A stretch of DNA of 64,000 bases, taken from the NCBI GenBank assembly GCA_002730555.1, contig PCAM01000012.1:1-64000 (forward strand), written 5' to 3'. This DNA comes from Chloroflexota bacterium. Its GTDB lineage: Bacteria; Chloroflexota; Dehalococcoidia; Lucifugimonadales; Lucifugimonadaceae. This document shows, piece after piece, positions 18,003-26,870 of this stretch (position 1 is the first letter of the stretch; every line of letters starts with the position of its first letter). The notes under the pieces were generated by a model. The model had not been told where the DNA came from, made no database searches, and saw nothing but the letters and a program-made list of their open reading frames with translations. Both the position numbers and the translations under genes were made by a program.

Positions 18003-18890
18003 ATGCCCCGAATCAATCGTGTCATCGAACTGTGGGAACAGGGACAACCCGTTTACCACGAAGGCATCGGCGAACTCTCGTACGAAAACGGGAAGAAGAT
18101 GTCCGACACTTGGGCCGACTACCTCCTGACCGACTTCGAGCACGCGCCCTTCGACATAGTCGGGCTGCGGGCCTTCATGCAGGGACTGGCCGACGCCGGG
18201 CCCACCCGAAGCGGACACCGGACGCCGACGGTGATGGTCACCCTGCCCTCAAACTGCCGGACGCGCGCAGAGATGTGGGCCAACTCTTGGCAGGTGCGGC
18301 ATGCGCTTTCCACCGGCATCCACGGCATCCTCCACACCCATACGCGCCAGCCGGACGCCGTTCAGGCGTTTGTTGAATCCACCCGATACCCGTTCCAGAC
18401 GATCGGCGTCGGTAAAGGTTTGCTGCAGGGCCAGCGTGGCGCCGGTGGCCAGCAGTTCCCGGCTCAGATCTGGGGCGTCGACCCGGTCACCTACACCAAG
18501 ATCGCCGACCCGTGGCCCCTCAACCCGGACGGTGAGATCATTCTGGGCCTCAAGATCGAGGACCGTGAATGCCTAGCCAACTGCGACGAGATCGCCGCCA
18601 TCCCCGGCATCTCCTTCGGCGAATGGGGCCCCGGCGACATGGGCATGTCTTTCGGCAACGGCGACGCCCACGACCCGCCGTACGAGCCCGAGATGGAGGC
18701 CGCACGCCAGCGCATCAAGGCGGCGTACGATCGCAACGGCATCAAGTTCCTCTGCGGCTGGAACGACCCGAGTATGACAGTCGAAGAGGCCACGAAGAAG
18801 TTGATCGACGAAGGCACGATGATCGTCGGCGGGAATGAGCGGGCGGCGAAATTCGGCCGTGATTACAGCAAACGGACGATGACGGTCTAG
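18003..18890 (+). CDS. HpcH/HpaI-type aldolase (2-oxo-3-deoxy acid aldolase family)
   Basis: 295 residues, AGGAGGGG immediately upstream of ATG. TIM-barrel landmarks: DYLLTDFEHAPFDIVGLRAFM (the WxxxDxEH-like substrate/metal loop), VRHALSTGIHGILHTHT, ILGLKIEDRECLANCDEIAAI with the metal-binding Glu, and ISFGEWGPGDMGMSFG in place of the usual ...GPxDLxxSLG. These class II, metal-dependent enzymes cleave 4-hydroxy-2-oxo acids to pyruvate plus an aldehyde. The Gly-Pro-x-Asp-Met motif is intact. The substrate is unknown. Monocistronic between aldolase and glnA. Confidence 0.88.
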   Translation: MPRINRVIELWEQGQPVYHEGIGELSYENGKKMSDTWADYLLTDFEHAPFDIVGLRAFMQGLADAGPTRSGHRTPTVMVTLPSNCRTRAEMWANSWQVRHALSTGIHGILHTHTRQPDAVQAFVESTRYPFQTIGVGKGLLQGQRGAGGQQFPAQIWGVDPVTYTKIADPWPLNPDGEIILGLKIEDRECLANCDEIAAIPGISFGEWGPGDMGMSFGNGDAHDPPYEPEMEAARQRIKAAYDRNGIKFLCGWNDPSMTVEEATKKLIDEGTMIVGGNERAAKFGRDYSKRTMTV

Positions 18891-19244
18891 CCGGAATCGT
18901 CCGGAGATTTGAGAACACCGGGGCCAATCCACGGTAATCCAAGCTAAAATCAGGTGAAAATGGACCGTAGCGGTACCTGATCGCGCCCCGCGCGAGACTT
19001 TGACAAAAGTTTCACAATGTCTGATACTCGCCGCTTCGGTTCGTTGCTTTGACATTTGACAGGCGAACGCGCCCCGCGCCCGCGAGGGAGTTGCGTCTGT
19101 TTCTGCCGCCTCGCCAACCGGGGGGAAGAGAACGGCGGATCGAATGTGCATCGCAAGCCCATTCTGACACGAGAACGTAATACTCGTAATGCATAATTCT
19201 GGGCGGCGATTTTCGGCATTACACCACCACACACGACGGACCCG
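18891..19244. other. 354-bp regulatory region of glnA
   Basis: No gene on either strand; the frames present are shadows. It contains a good promoter candidate at 19000-19028, implying a leader of about 210 bases before glnA. I do not recognise a known glutamine-sensing RNA in it. Confidence 0.5.
19000..19028 (+). promoter_or_regulatory. predicted sigma70-type promoter for glnA
   Basis: TTGACA at 19000-19005, a 17-base spacer, and GATACT at 19023-19028. The -35 is perfect and the -10 matches at four of six positions. It is the best promoter-like pair in the glnA upstream region; a second TTGACA near 19050 lacks a -10. Confidence 0.45.
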
Positions 19245-20582
19245 ATGAATCCGACCCCAGACCAGGCTGCGACTAGCTACGTTTTGCACTCAGCAAACGA
19301 GCTTGACGTGAAGTTCATACGCCTCTGGTTCACCGACATCCTCGGCACGCTCAAGGGCTTCGCCATTACGATTGATGAACTGGAAGAGGTGCTCGCACGC
19401 GGGGCCACAATCGACGGCTCCTCTATCGCAGGGTTCGCGCGCTCGGACGAATCGGACATGATCGCCATGCCAGACCCGTCCACATGGCAACTGCTCCCCT
19501 GGCGGCCGCGGGAAAACGCCGTCGCCCGCATGTTTTGTGACATCCTCCGGCCGGACGGTACCCCGTTCGAGGGCGATCCCCGCCACGTGCTGCGCCGCAA
19601 CATCCAGCACGCCTCTGACATAGGTTATTCGTTTTACGTAGGTCCCGAGCTTGAATACTTCTATCTGGAAGATTCGGACTCGGTCGTGCCCATAGACCAG
19701 GGCGGGTACTTCGACCAGACGGCGGCGGACGGCGGGCCGGACCTGCGGCGCGAGACGGTTTTATCCCTTGAAGAGCTCGGCATCCCGGTGGCCCACAGCC
19801 ACCACGAGGTAGCGCCCGGCCAGCACGAAATCGACCTGCGGCACCAGAACGCCCTCACCATGGCCGACACTGTGATCACGTACCGGGTCGTGGTGAAGGA
19901 GATCGCCTCGCACCACGGCGTGTACGCCAGCTTCATGCCGAGGCCGATGAACGATCAGAACGGCAGTGGTATGCACTGCCACCTTTCGCTCGCCAAGGGC
20001 GAGCGAAACGCCTTCTATGACGAGGACGACGGGCTGCACCTGTCCGCAGAGGGCCGCAGCTTTCTCGCCGGGCTGATCAGGCACTCCCCGGAGATAACCG
20101 CCGTCACGAACCAGTGGGTGAACTCATATAAGCGGCTGGTGCCGGGGATCGAGGCGCCGGCGTACAGCGTTTGGACGGGCGGAAACTGGGGCGATCTAGT
20201 CCGCGTTCCGCCCTATCAGGGACGCGCCGAGGCCGTCCGCATCGAGTACCGGGCGCCCGACTCCGCCTGCAATCCCTACCTAGCCTTCAGCGTAATGCTC
20301 GCCGCCGGGATAAAGGGCATGGAAGAGGGCTACGATCTGGGCGATCCGGTCACTCAGGACTTGGAGGACATGTCGCCATCTGAACGATTGGACGCCGGTA
20401 TCTCCAGACTCCCGAGCAATCTCGGGCAGGCGTTGGATCTCTTGAAGGGCAGTGAACTGGTGCGTGAGGCCCTTGGCGATTCTGTTTTCGACAACTTCAT
20501 ACGCAACAAAGAGATCGAGTGGCGAGAGTTTGAGGCGACGGTGACCGGATATGAGGTCGACCGTTACCTGAAGGTTCTATGA
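19245..20582 (+). CDS. glnA: glutamine synthetase, type I
   Basis: 445 residues, normal for GSI-alpha. Motifs: VKFIRLWFTDILGTLKGFAI, GATIDGSSIAGFARSDESDM, SFYVGPELEYFYLE (metal Glu), HHEVAPGQHEIDLRH, SGMHCHLSLAKG (ATP/metal), NSYKRLVPGIEAPAYSVW, RIEYRAPDSACNPYLAFS. It makes glutamine from glutamate, ammonia and ATP. The region around DLEDMSPSERLDAGISRLP corresponds to NIYxMSxEER of the alpha type; the NLYDLP Tyr used for adenylylation in GSI-beta is absent, so control by covalent AMP is unlikely. It leads a block with glutamate synthase directly downstream (gap about 80 bases). Confidence 0.96.
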   Translation: MNPTPDQAATSYVLHSANELDVKFIRLWFTDILGTLKGFAITIDELEEVLARGATIDGSSIAGFARSDESDMIAMPDPSTWQLLPWRPRENAVARMFCDILRPDGTPFEGDPRHVLRRNIQHASDIGYSFYVGPELEYFYLEDSDSVVPIDQGGYFDQTAADGGPDLRRETVLSLEELGIPVAHSHHEVAPGQHEIDLRHQNALTMADTVITYRVVVKEIASHHGVYASFMPRPMNDQNGSGMHCHLSLAKGERNAFYDEDDGLHLSAEGRSFLAGLIRHSPEITAVTNQWVNSYKRLVPGIEAPAYSVWTGGNWGDLVRVPPYQGRAEAVRIEYRAPDSACNPYLAFSVMLAAGIKGMEEGYDLGDPVTQDLEDMSPSERLDAGISRLPSNLGQALDLLKGSELVREALGDSVFDNFIRNKEIEWREFEATVTGYEVDRYLKVL

Positions 20583-20664
20583 CCGGCCCGTCGTGAACCG
20601 GCCCCGGGGCCACCACCATCTTTTCAACCACGCAATCCGCAGACGAGAGACCGCACTTAAATCC

Positions 20665-23600
20665 ATGAAAGATCCCGTTGCGACGACAAACACGGAACAG
20701 GCCAACGCGTACCCGCAGCCGCGGCTTAAAAAGATGCGCAAGGCGGGGTTGTACGACCCTGCATTCGAACGCGACGCCTGCGGCGTTGGCATGGTCGCCA
20801 ACATCGATGGTTCCGACACTCATCGCATGATCGATCAGGCGCTGGAAGTGCTGGTCAATCTCGGGCACCGCGGCGCTTCCGGCTCCGATCCAGAGACCGG
20901 CGACGGCGCCGGGATCCTGTTCCAGACGCCGCACAGTTTCTTCAAGCGCGTCACACACGCAACCGGGTTCGACCTCCCGGCGCCCGATCGCTACGGCGTC
21001 GGTATGCTTTTCCTCCCGGAGGACCCCGAGCTCCGTCGGACCGTGGAATCCGAGATCGAGGCCGGATTTGCCGACGAGGGTTTATCGGTCCTGGGCTGGC
21101 GCGACGTCCCGACAGACCCGTCCGTCATCGGCTACCTCGCCCGCGAGGTCATGCCGGTCATCCGACAGGTGTTCGTGGAAGAGCCGGGCGAGTCGCCAAA
21201 TGGCATCGACGGCGATTCGTTTGAGCGCCGCTTGTACATCGCCCGCAAGGGGATCGAACGCCGCGTCATCGACCTGAAGGCGCCGCTCCCGGAAGGCGAG
21301 TTGGACGTGTTCTACGTCTGCAGCCTCTCCAGCCGAACGATCGTGTACAAAGGCCTTGTCATGACGGTCCAGCTCAGGGGGTTCTTCCCTGACCTTTCAG
21401 AACCGGACCTCACGACGGCGTTCGCCCTCGTACACTCCCGGTTTAGCACTAATACTCTCGGAGATTGGAAGCTGGCGCACCCGTACCGCTACCTGTGCCA
21501 CAACGGCGAGATCAACACCGTGCGCGGCAACCGCAACTGGATGCAGGCGCGCGAGCAGTCTTTCGAGTCTGATCTATTCGGTGACGACGTGTCGAAACTC
21601 ACCCCCGTCAACTCCGCCGCGGCGAGCGACACGGCGTCGCTGGACGAGGTGTTCGAGCTGCTCTCGATCGGCGGCCGGGACGTGGAGCACGTCGCCGCGA
21701 TGATGATCCCGGAGTCGTGGTACGACCACGAGTCGATGAGCCAGCCCCGCAAGGATTTCTACGAGTACCACAGCGGCGTGATGGAGCCCTGGGACGGCCC
21801 GGCGCTGGTGGCGTTCACAGACGGCCGCAAGGTCGGCGCCGTCCTAGACAGGAACGGGCTGCGTCCCTTCCGCTACTATGTAACGAAAGATGGCCTCCTC
21901 GTGATGTCGTCCGAGGTCGGCGTGCTTGAGATAGAGCCGGAGCGGATCGCAGAAAAGCGCCGCCTCCAGCCGGGCCGGATGTTCCTGCTGGATCTAGAAG
22001 AGGGCCGGATCGTCAGCGATGACGAGATCAAGGACAACTTGGCCGCCCGTAAGCCTTACGGCGAGTGGCTGGACGGTGGGCGGGTCGTCCTGGACGATCT
22101 GCCGGAGGCGCCCGCGCATACCGTTCCGGGTATCGATCTTGAAACGCTGGTGACGCGCCAGCAGGCGTTCGGTTATACCCAGGAGGATCTGCGGCTGCTG
22201 ATCGGGCCGATGGGACTCGACGGCGCAGAGGGGATCGGGTCGATGGGCAACGACACGCCCCTGGCCGTTCTTTCGGATCGCCCACAACCACTATTCACCT
22301 ATTTCAAGCAGTTGTTCGCGCAGGTCTCCAACCCGCCGCTGGACGCCATCCGTGAAGAGCTCGTCACGCAGTTGTCCGTCCCGGCCGGGAAGCGGGGTGG
22401 GTTGTTCCAGGAGTCTCCGGAACACGCCAGGTTGCTTCGGATCGACCGCACGGTGCTGCTCAACTCCGACCTCTCGAAAATCAAGGCTCTCGACCGCCCG
22501 GATATGCGGGCGGCAACTATCTCGACCCTCTTCCGCGTCGCCGACGGCGCAGCGGGTCTGCGGGACGCGCTGGACAGGATGCGGGCGGAGGCTGACCAGG
22601 CCGTGGCCGACGGCTACTCTCTGATCGTTCTTTCCGACCGAGGCGTCGACGCAGAGCACACTTACGTCCCCACCCTGCTTGCGGTCGGCGGCGTCCACCA
22701 CTACCTGATCCGCAACAAGACCCGAGCGGAGCTCGACATCATCGTCGAGTCCGGCGAGCCGCGCGAGAACCACCACTTCGCCACACTGTTCGGGTACGGG
22801 GCATCTGCCGTTAACCCCTACCTTGCGTTTGAGACTCTGGCCGGGTTGCGCGAGCGCGACACGGCAAACGAACGCACGCTCCCGGATCAGGCAACGGGGG
22901 AGTACAACTTCGCAAAGGCCATCGAAAAGGGCGTCCTGAAGGTGATGTCCAAGATGGGCATCTCCACCATGCAGGGCTACCAGGGCGCGCAGATCTTTGA
23001 GTCGCTCGGGCTGTCGCAGGATCTTGTCGACGAATTCTTCACGTGGACGCCGACTCGTATAGAGGGCATCGGCCTCGACGAGATCGCAAGCGACATCCTG
23101 GACAACCACGCCCGGGCCTACCCAGAGTCGACACTCGGCGGCCGACTGGCGCTCGAGATCGGCGGGCTGTACCTGTGGCGCGGCACCGGCGAGAAGCATC
23201 TTTACGATCCGGACTCGATCGCGCTGCTCCAGCACGCGTCCAGATCCAACAACGCACACACATATTCGTTATTCGAGAAGGCCTCTAACGACGAGGCTGA
23301 ACGGCTCGCCACGATTCGCGGCCTGCTCGACTTCAAGTTCGAGCCAGACGGCGGTTTGCCGTTGGACCAGGTGGAATCGGCGGAATCGATCGTCACCCGG
23401 TTTGCGACCGGCGCTATCTCCCTCGGTTCCATCAGCCGTGAGGCGCACGAAACGCTCGCGATCGCCATGAACCGCATGGGCGCCCGGTCCAACACGGGCG
23501 AAGGCGGCGAGGACCGGGCGCGCTACACGCCCGACCCCAACGGCGACGACCGTTCCAGCCGCATGAAGCAGGTCGCATCCGGCCGCTTCGGCGTGACAAC

Positions 23601-25290
23601 CGAGTATCTGGTCAACGCCACCGACCTTCAGATCAAAATGGCGCAGGGCTCCAAGCCGGGCGAAGGTGGTCAAATCCCCGGTTCCAAGATCACTGATTAC
23701 ATGTCCGGCATCCGCGGCACGACCGCCGGGGTCGGGCTGATCTCGCCCCCGCCGCACCACGACATCTATTCGATCGAGGACCTGGCGCAGCTGATTCACG
23801 ACCTCAAGAACGTGAATCCTGAGGCGCGTATCCACGTGAAACTCGTGTCCGAGGTCGGCGTCGGAATCATCGCCGCCGGCGTGTCCAAAGGCCACGGCGA
23901 TGTGGTCCTGATATCAGGCGATTCCGGAGGTACCGGATCATCCCCGCTGTCCTCGATCAAGCACGCCGGGTTGCCCTGGGAGCTTGGCGTCGCGGAGACG
24001 CAGCAGGTCCTCGTACAGAACGGCCTCCGGGGCCGAATAGTCGTGCAGACGGACGGCCAGATCAAAACGGGCCGGGATGTTGCCATCGCAACGCTTTTGG
24101 GGGCCGAAGAGTGGGGTGTCGCCACGGCTGCGCTCGTGGTGATGGGCTGTATCATGCTGCGCAAATGCCACCTGAACACCTGTTCAATCGGCGTCGCCAC
24201 ACAGGACCCGGAACTGCGCAAACGGTTCGCCGGAGATCCGGACCACGTCATCAACTACTTCATGATGCTCGCCGAGAGTTTCCGTGAGTACATGGCGAGG
24301 CTCGGATTCCGAACGGTGGACGAGATGGTCGGACGCGTGGACAAGCTGGAATCCCGGCGCGCCGTAAATCATTGGAAGGCCCGCGGGTTGAATCTGGACA
24401 AGCTGGTGTACAAGCCGGAGCCAGCCGGGGGTGTGGCGATATACCACAGTGAGGCCCAGGACCACGGATTGACCGGGGCGCTGGACCACCTCCTCATAGA
24501 GACCGCAGCTCCGGCCCTCGGCAACGAGACGCCGGTGGAGGCGGAGTTCCCGATCAAGAACTCGAACCGTGTCGTCGGAACGATGCTCAGTGGCCAGATC
24601 GCCCGTAAATACGGCGTCCGCGGGTTGCCACAAGACACCATCCGTTACACCTTCACGGGCTCGGCCGGACAGAGCTTCGCCGCCTTCCTTGCGACGGGGG
24701 TAACTTTCAGGCTTGAGGGCGACGCAAACGACTACTTTGCGAAGGGCCTCGGCGGGGGACGGATCGTCGTCGTCCCGCCGGAGGAATCGACCTTCACCCC
24801 GGAAGAAAACATCATCATCGGAAACGTCGCCCTTTACGGATCGACGGGCGGAGAGGCGTACATACGGGGGATCGCAGGAGAGCGGTTCGCCGTGCGCAAC
24901 AGCGCCGCACGCGCCGTCGTCGAGGGTATCGGCGACCACGGCTGTGAGTATATGACCGGCGGAACGATCGTCGTGATCGGCCCGACCGGACGGAACTTCG
25001 CCGCCGGAATGAGTGGAGGCGTCGCCTACATTCACGACCCGGACAACACGTTCTCGAACCGATTCAACTCGGAGATGGCCAGCCTAAAGGAGGTCGTCGC
25101 GGGATCGGGAGACGAGGCGGAACTACTGGGACTTCTCCAGAACCATCAACGTTATACAAGAAGCTCCGTGGCCAAGCGCATTCTCGGCGACTGGGGCAGT
25201 TCACGCGGCGCCTTCAAGAAGGTGATGCCGGAAGCGTTCAAGCTGGTACTTGCTGAACGCGCCGAGCAGACCGCAACGGCAGGGGACTAA
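20665..25290 (+). CDS. gltB: glutamate synthase large (GOGAT alpha) subunit
   Basis: 1541 residues from ATG at 20665 (an in-frame GTG at 20593 is the alternative). The glutaminase domain has its catalytic Cys at about residue 39 in ERDACGVGMV; 38 residues would be removed as propeptide. Other parts in order: RFSTNTLGDWKLAHPYRYLCHNGEIN, the central domain, the FMN/synthase domain with GEGGEDRARY and KPGEGGQIPGSK, the 3Fe-4S cluster motif C-x5-C-x4-C (CIMLRKCHLNTC), and the C-terminal beta-helix with GGTIVVIGPTGRNFAAGMSGG. It transfers glutamine amide nitrogen to 2-oxoglutarate, fed by electrons from GltD. Ten bases separate it from gltD. Confidence 0.97.
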   Translation: MKDPVATTNTEQANAYPQPRLKKMRKAGLYDPAFERDACGVGMVANIDGSDTHRMIDQALEVLVNLGHRGASGSDPETGDGAGILFQTPHSFFKRVTHATGFDLPAPDRYGVGMLFLPEDPELRRTVESEIEAGFADEGLSVLGWRDVPTDPSVIGYLAREVMPVIRQVFVEEPGESPNGIDGDSFERRLYIARKGIERRVIDLKAPLPEGELDVFYVCSLSSRTIVYKGLVMTVQLRGFFPDLSEPDLTTAFALVHSRFSTNTLGDWKLAHPYRYLCHNGEINTVRGNRNWMQAREQSFESDLFGDDVSKLTPVNSAAASDTASLDEVFELLSIGGRDVEHVAAMMIPESWYDHESMSQPRKDFYEYHSGVMEPWDGPALVAFTDGRKVGAVLDRNGLRPFRYYVTKDGLLVMSSEVGVLEIEPERIAEKRRLQPGRMFLLDLEEGRIVSDDEIKDNLAARKPYGEWLDGGRVVLDDLPEAPAHTVPGIDLETLVTRQQAFGYTQEDLRLLIGPMGLDGAEGIGSMGNDTPLAVLSDRPQPLFTYFKQLFAQVSNPPLDAIREELVTQLSVPAGKRGGLFQESPEHARLLRIDRTVLLNSDLSKIKALDRPDMRAATISTLFRVADGAAGLRDALDRMRAEADQAVADGYSLIVLSDRGVDAEHTYVPTLLAVGGVHHYLIRNKTRAELDIIVESGEPRENHHFATLFGYGASAVNPYLAFETLAGLRERDTANERTLPDQATGEYNFAKAIEKGVLKVMSKMGISTMQGYQGAQIFESLGLSQDLVDEFFTWTPTRIEGIGLDEIASDILDNHARAYPESTLGGRLALEIGGLYLWRGTGEKHLYDPDSIALLQHASRSNNAHTYSLFEKASNDEAERLATIRGLLDFKFEPDGGLPLDQVESAESIVTRFATGAISLGSISREAHETLAIAMNRMGARSNTGEGGEDRARYTPDPNGDDRSSRMKQVASGRFGVTTEYLVNATDLQIKMAQGSKPGEGGQIPGSKITDYMSGIRGTTAGVGLISPPPHHDIYSIEDLAQLIHDLKNVNPEARIHVKLVSEVGVGIIAAGVSKGHGDVVLISGDSGGTGSSPLSSIKHAGLPWELGVAETQQVLVQNGLRGRIVVQTDGQIKTGRDVAIATLLGAEEWGVATAALVVMGCIMLRKCHLNTCSIGVATQDPELRKRFAGDPDHVINYFMMLAESFREYMARLGFRTVDEMVGRVDKLESRRAVNHWKARGLNLDKLVYKPEPAGGVAIYHSEAQDHGLTGALDHLLIETAAPALGNETPVEAEFPIKNSNRVVGTMLSGQIARKYGVRGLPQDTIRYTFTGSAGQSFAAFLATGVTFRLEGDANDYFAKGLGGGRIVVVPPEESTFTPEENIIIGNVALYGSTGGEAYIRGIAGERFAVRNSAARAVVEGIGDHGCEYMTGGTIVVIGPTGRNFAAGMSGGVAYIHDPDNTFSNRFNSEMASLKEVVAGSGDEAELLGLLQNHQRYTRSSVAKRILGDWGSSRGAFKKVMPEAFKLVLAERAEQTATAGD

Positions 25291-25300
25291 CAGAGACAAT

Positions 25301-26779
25301 ATGGGTAAAGCCACCGGCTTCATGGAATGGGATCGCGAGCTGCCAGACAGGCGGTCCGTAAAAGAGCGACTCCGGGATTGGCGTGAGGTCTACGAGAACT
25401 GGTCAGAGCACCAGGCGAAGACCCAGGCCGGACGATGCATGGACTGCGGCGTTCCGTTCTGCAACTCGTCAAGCGGCTGTCCGCTCGGCAACCTGATCCC
25501 AGATTTCAACGATCTCGTCTATTCAGGAGACTGGGAAGCGGCGCTCGCTCAGCTCCACGCCACGAACAACTTCCCGGAGTTCACCGGCAGGGTCTGCCCA
25601 GCGCCGTGCGAGGCCGCATGCACGCTGAACATCAATCAGGACCCGGTGACGATCGAGATGATCGAGCAATCGATCGCCGAAAAGGGCTGGTCTGAAGGCT
25701 GGATCACCCCGCAAGTACCGCCTGTCAGGTCCGGTCGCAAGGTCGCCGTCATCGGCTCCGGTCCCGCCGGGCTCGCCGCGGCACAGCAACTGAACCGCGC
25801 CGGCCACCGGGTCACCATATTTGAGCGCGACGAGGTCGTCGGCGGTCTGCTGTCCCTCGGCATCCCTCACTTCAAACTTGAGAAGACGGTCGTCCAGCGG
25901 CGCGTTGCGCAACTGGAAGCCGAGGGGATCGAGTTCCGCACCTCGACATGGGTCGGACGTGACTACCCCACGGACCAGTTGAAGGTCGATTTCCACGCCA
26001 CTGTGTTGTGCGGCGGATCGACGGTCCCGCGCGATCTGCCGGTGCCCGGCCGTGACCTGGACGGCGTGCACTTCGCCATGGACTATCTGAAGCAGAGCAA
26101 CCGCTGGAATGAAGGCGCCGAGTTTGGCCCGGACGACACGATCACGGCAGACGGCAAGACAGTGGTGATTCTGGGCGGCGGCGACACCGGGGCCGACTGC
26201 CTCGGAACGTCGCATCGCCAGGGCGCGGTGGAAACCCGGCAGTACGAGTTGCTGCCGACCCCCCCGACCGAACGTAACGCTGAGACGAACCCCTGGCCGC
26301 AGTGGCCGATGACGTTGCGCACCTCCTCGGCGCACGAAGAGGGCGGGATCAGGGACTACGATATCCTGACGAAGCAGTTTAACGGCGAGGACGGGAAACT
26401 GAAGAGCCTGACCGCCGTGCGTGTGGACTGGGAGCCAGACCCGAACGGCGGACACCCAAAGATGGTGGAGGTCCCGGATTCCGAGTTCACGGTCGAGACG
26501 GAGCTGGTGCTGTTGGCCATGGGTTTCCTCCACGGCGAGCGGGGCGGACTGCTGGCGGATCTCGGTGTCGATCTTGACGAGCGCGGCAATGTCGCCACGG
26601 ACAGTAACTTCATGACCTCGGTCGACGGTGTCTTTGCGGGTGGCGACATGCAGCGCGGGCAGTCGCTCGTGGTGCACGCCATCGCGGGCGGACGACGGAC
26701 GGCGCGCGGCGTTGATGCCTGGCTCATGGGGCAGACTCAGCTTCCGCGTGTGATCGGGTACGTCCGGGGTGGCGTTTAA
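25301..26779 (+). CDS. gltD: glutamate synthase small (beta) subunit
   Basis: 492 residues from ATG at 25301, ten bases after gltB. N-terminal 4Fe-4S region: CMDCGVPFCNSSSGCPLGNLIPDFNDLV and FTGRVCPAPCEAACTL. FAD site VAVIGSGPAGLAAAQQL; NAD(P)H site VVILGGGDTGADCLGTSHRQGA. The end GVFAGGDMQRGQSLVVHAIAGGR is the second FAD motif. It oxidises NAD(P)H and passes electrons to GltB. All Cys ligands are present. Operon with glnA and gltB. Confidence 0.97.
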   Translation: MGKATGFMEWDRELPDRRSVKERLRDWREVYENWSEHQAKTQAGRCMDCGVPFCNSSSGCPLGNLIPDFNDLVYSGDWEAALAQLHATNNFPEFTGRVCPAPCEAACTLNINQDPVTIEMIEQSIAEKGWSEGWITPQVPPVRSGRKVAVIGSGPAGLAAAQQLNRAGHRVTIFERDEVVGGLLSLGIPHFKLEKTVVQRRVAQLEAEGIEFRTSTWVGRDYPTDQLKVDFHATVLCGGSTVPRDLPVPGRDLDGVHFAMDYLKQSNRWNEGAEFGPDDTITADGKTVVILGGGDTGADCLGTSHRQGAVETRQYELLPTPPTERNAETNPWPQWPMTLRTSSAHEEGGIRDYDILTKQFNGEDGKLKSLTAVRVDWEPDPNGGHPKMVEVPDSEFTVETELVLLAMGFLHGERGGLLADLGVDLDERGNVATDSNFMTSVDGVFAGGDMQRGQSLVVHAIAGGRRTARGVDAWLMGQTQLPRVIGYVRGGV

Positions 26780-26781
26780 TC

Positions 26782-26808
26782 CCCGTCTAGAGGGCCTATT
26801 TAGACGGG
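26782..26808. terminator. hairpin after gltD
   Basis: CCCGTCTA at 26782-26789 pairs with TAGACGGG at 26801-26808 across an 11-base loop, three bases after the gltD stop. The following ATGTCTTGGG is only mildly T-rich, so it may be a weak terminator or an mRNA-stabilising hairpin before nadE. Confidence 0.5.
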
Positions 26809-26870
26809 ATGTCTTGGGTCCGATTTGCCCCGGAATTGATCTCCGAAGGTTGCGTAAGGAGTTCTGATAC

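Noticed and set aside
22291-25035. Long antisense frames within gltB (322 and 283 codons, minus strand)
   Set aside because: They mirror a complete gltB, are Arg/Asp/Gly-rich, and have no ribosome-binding site or family motif; expected in GC-rich DNA.
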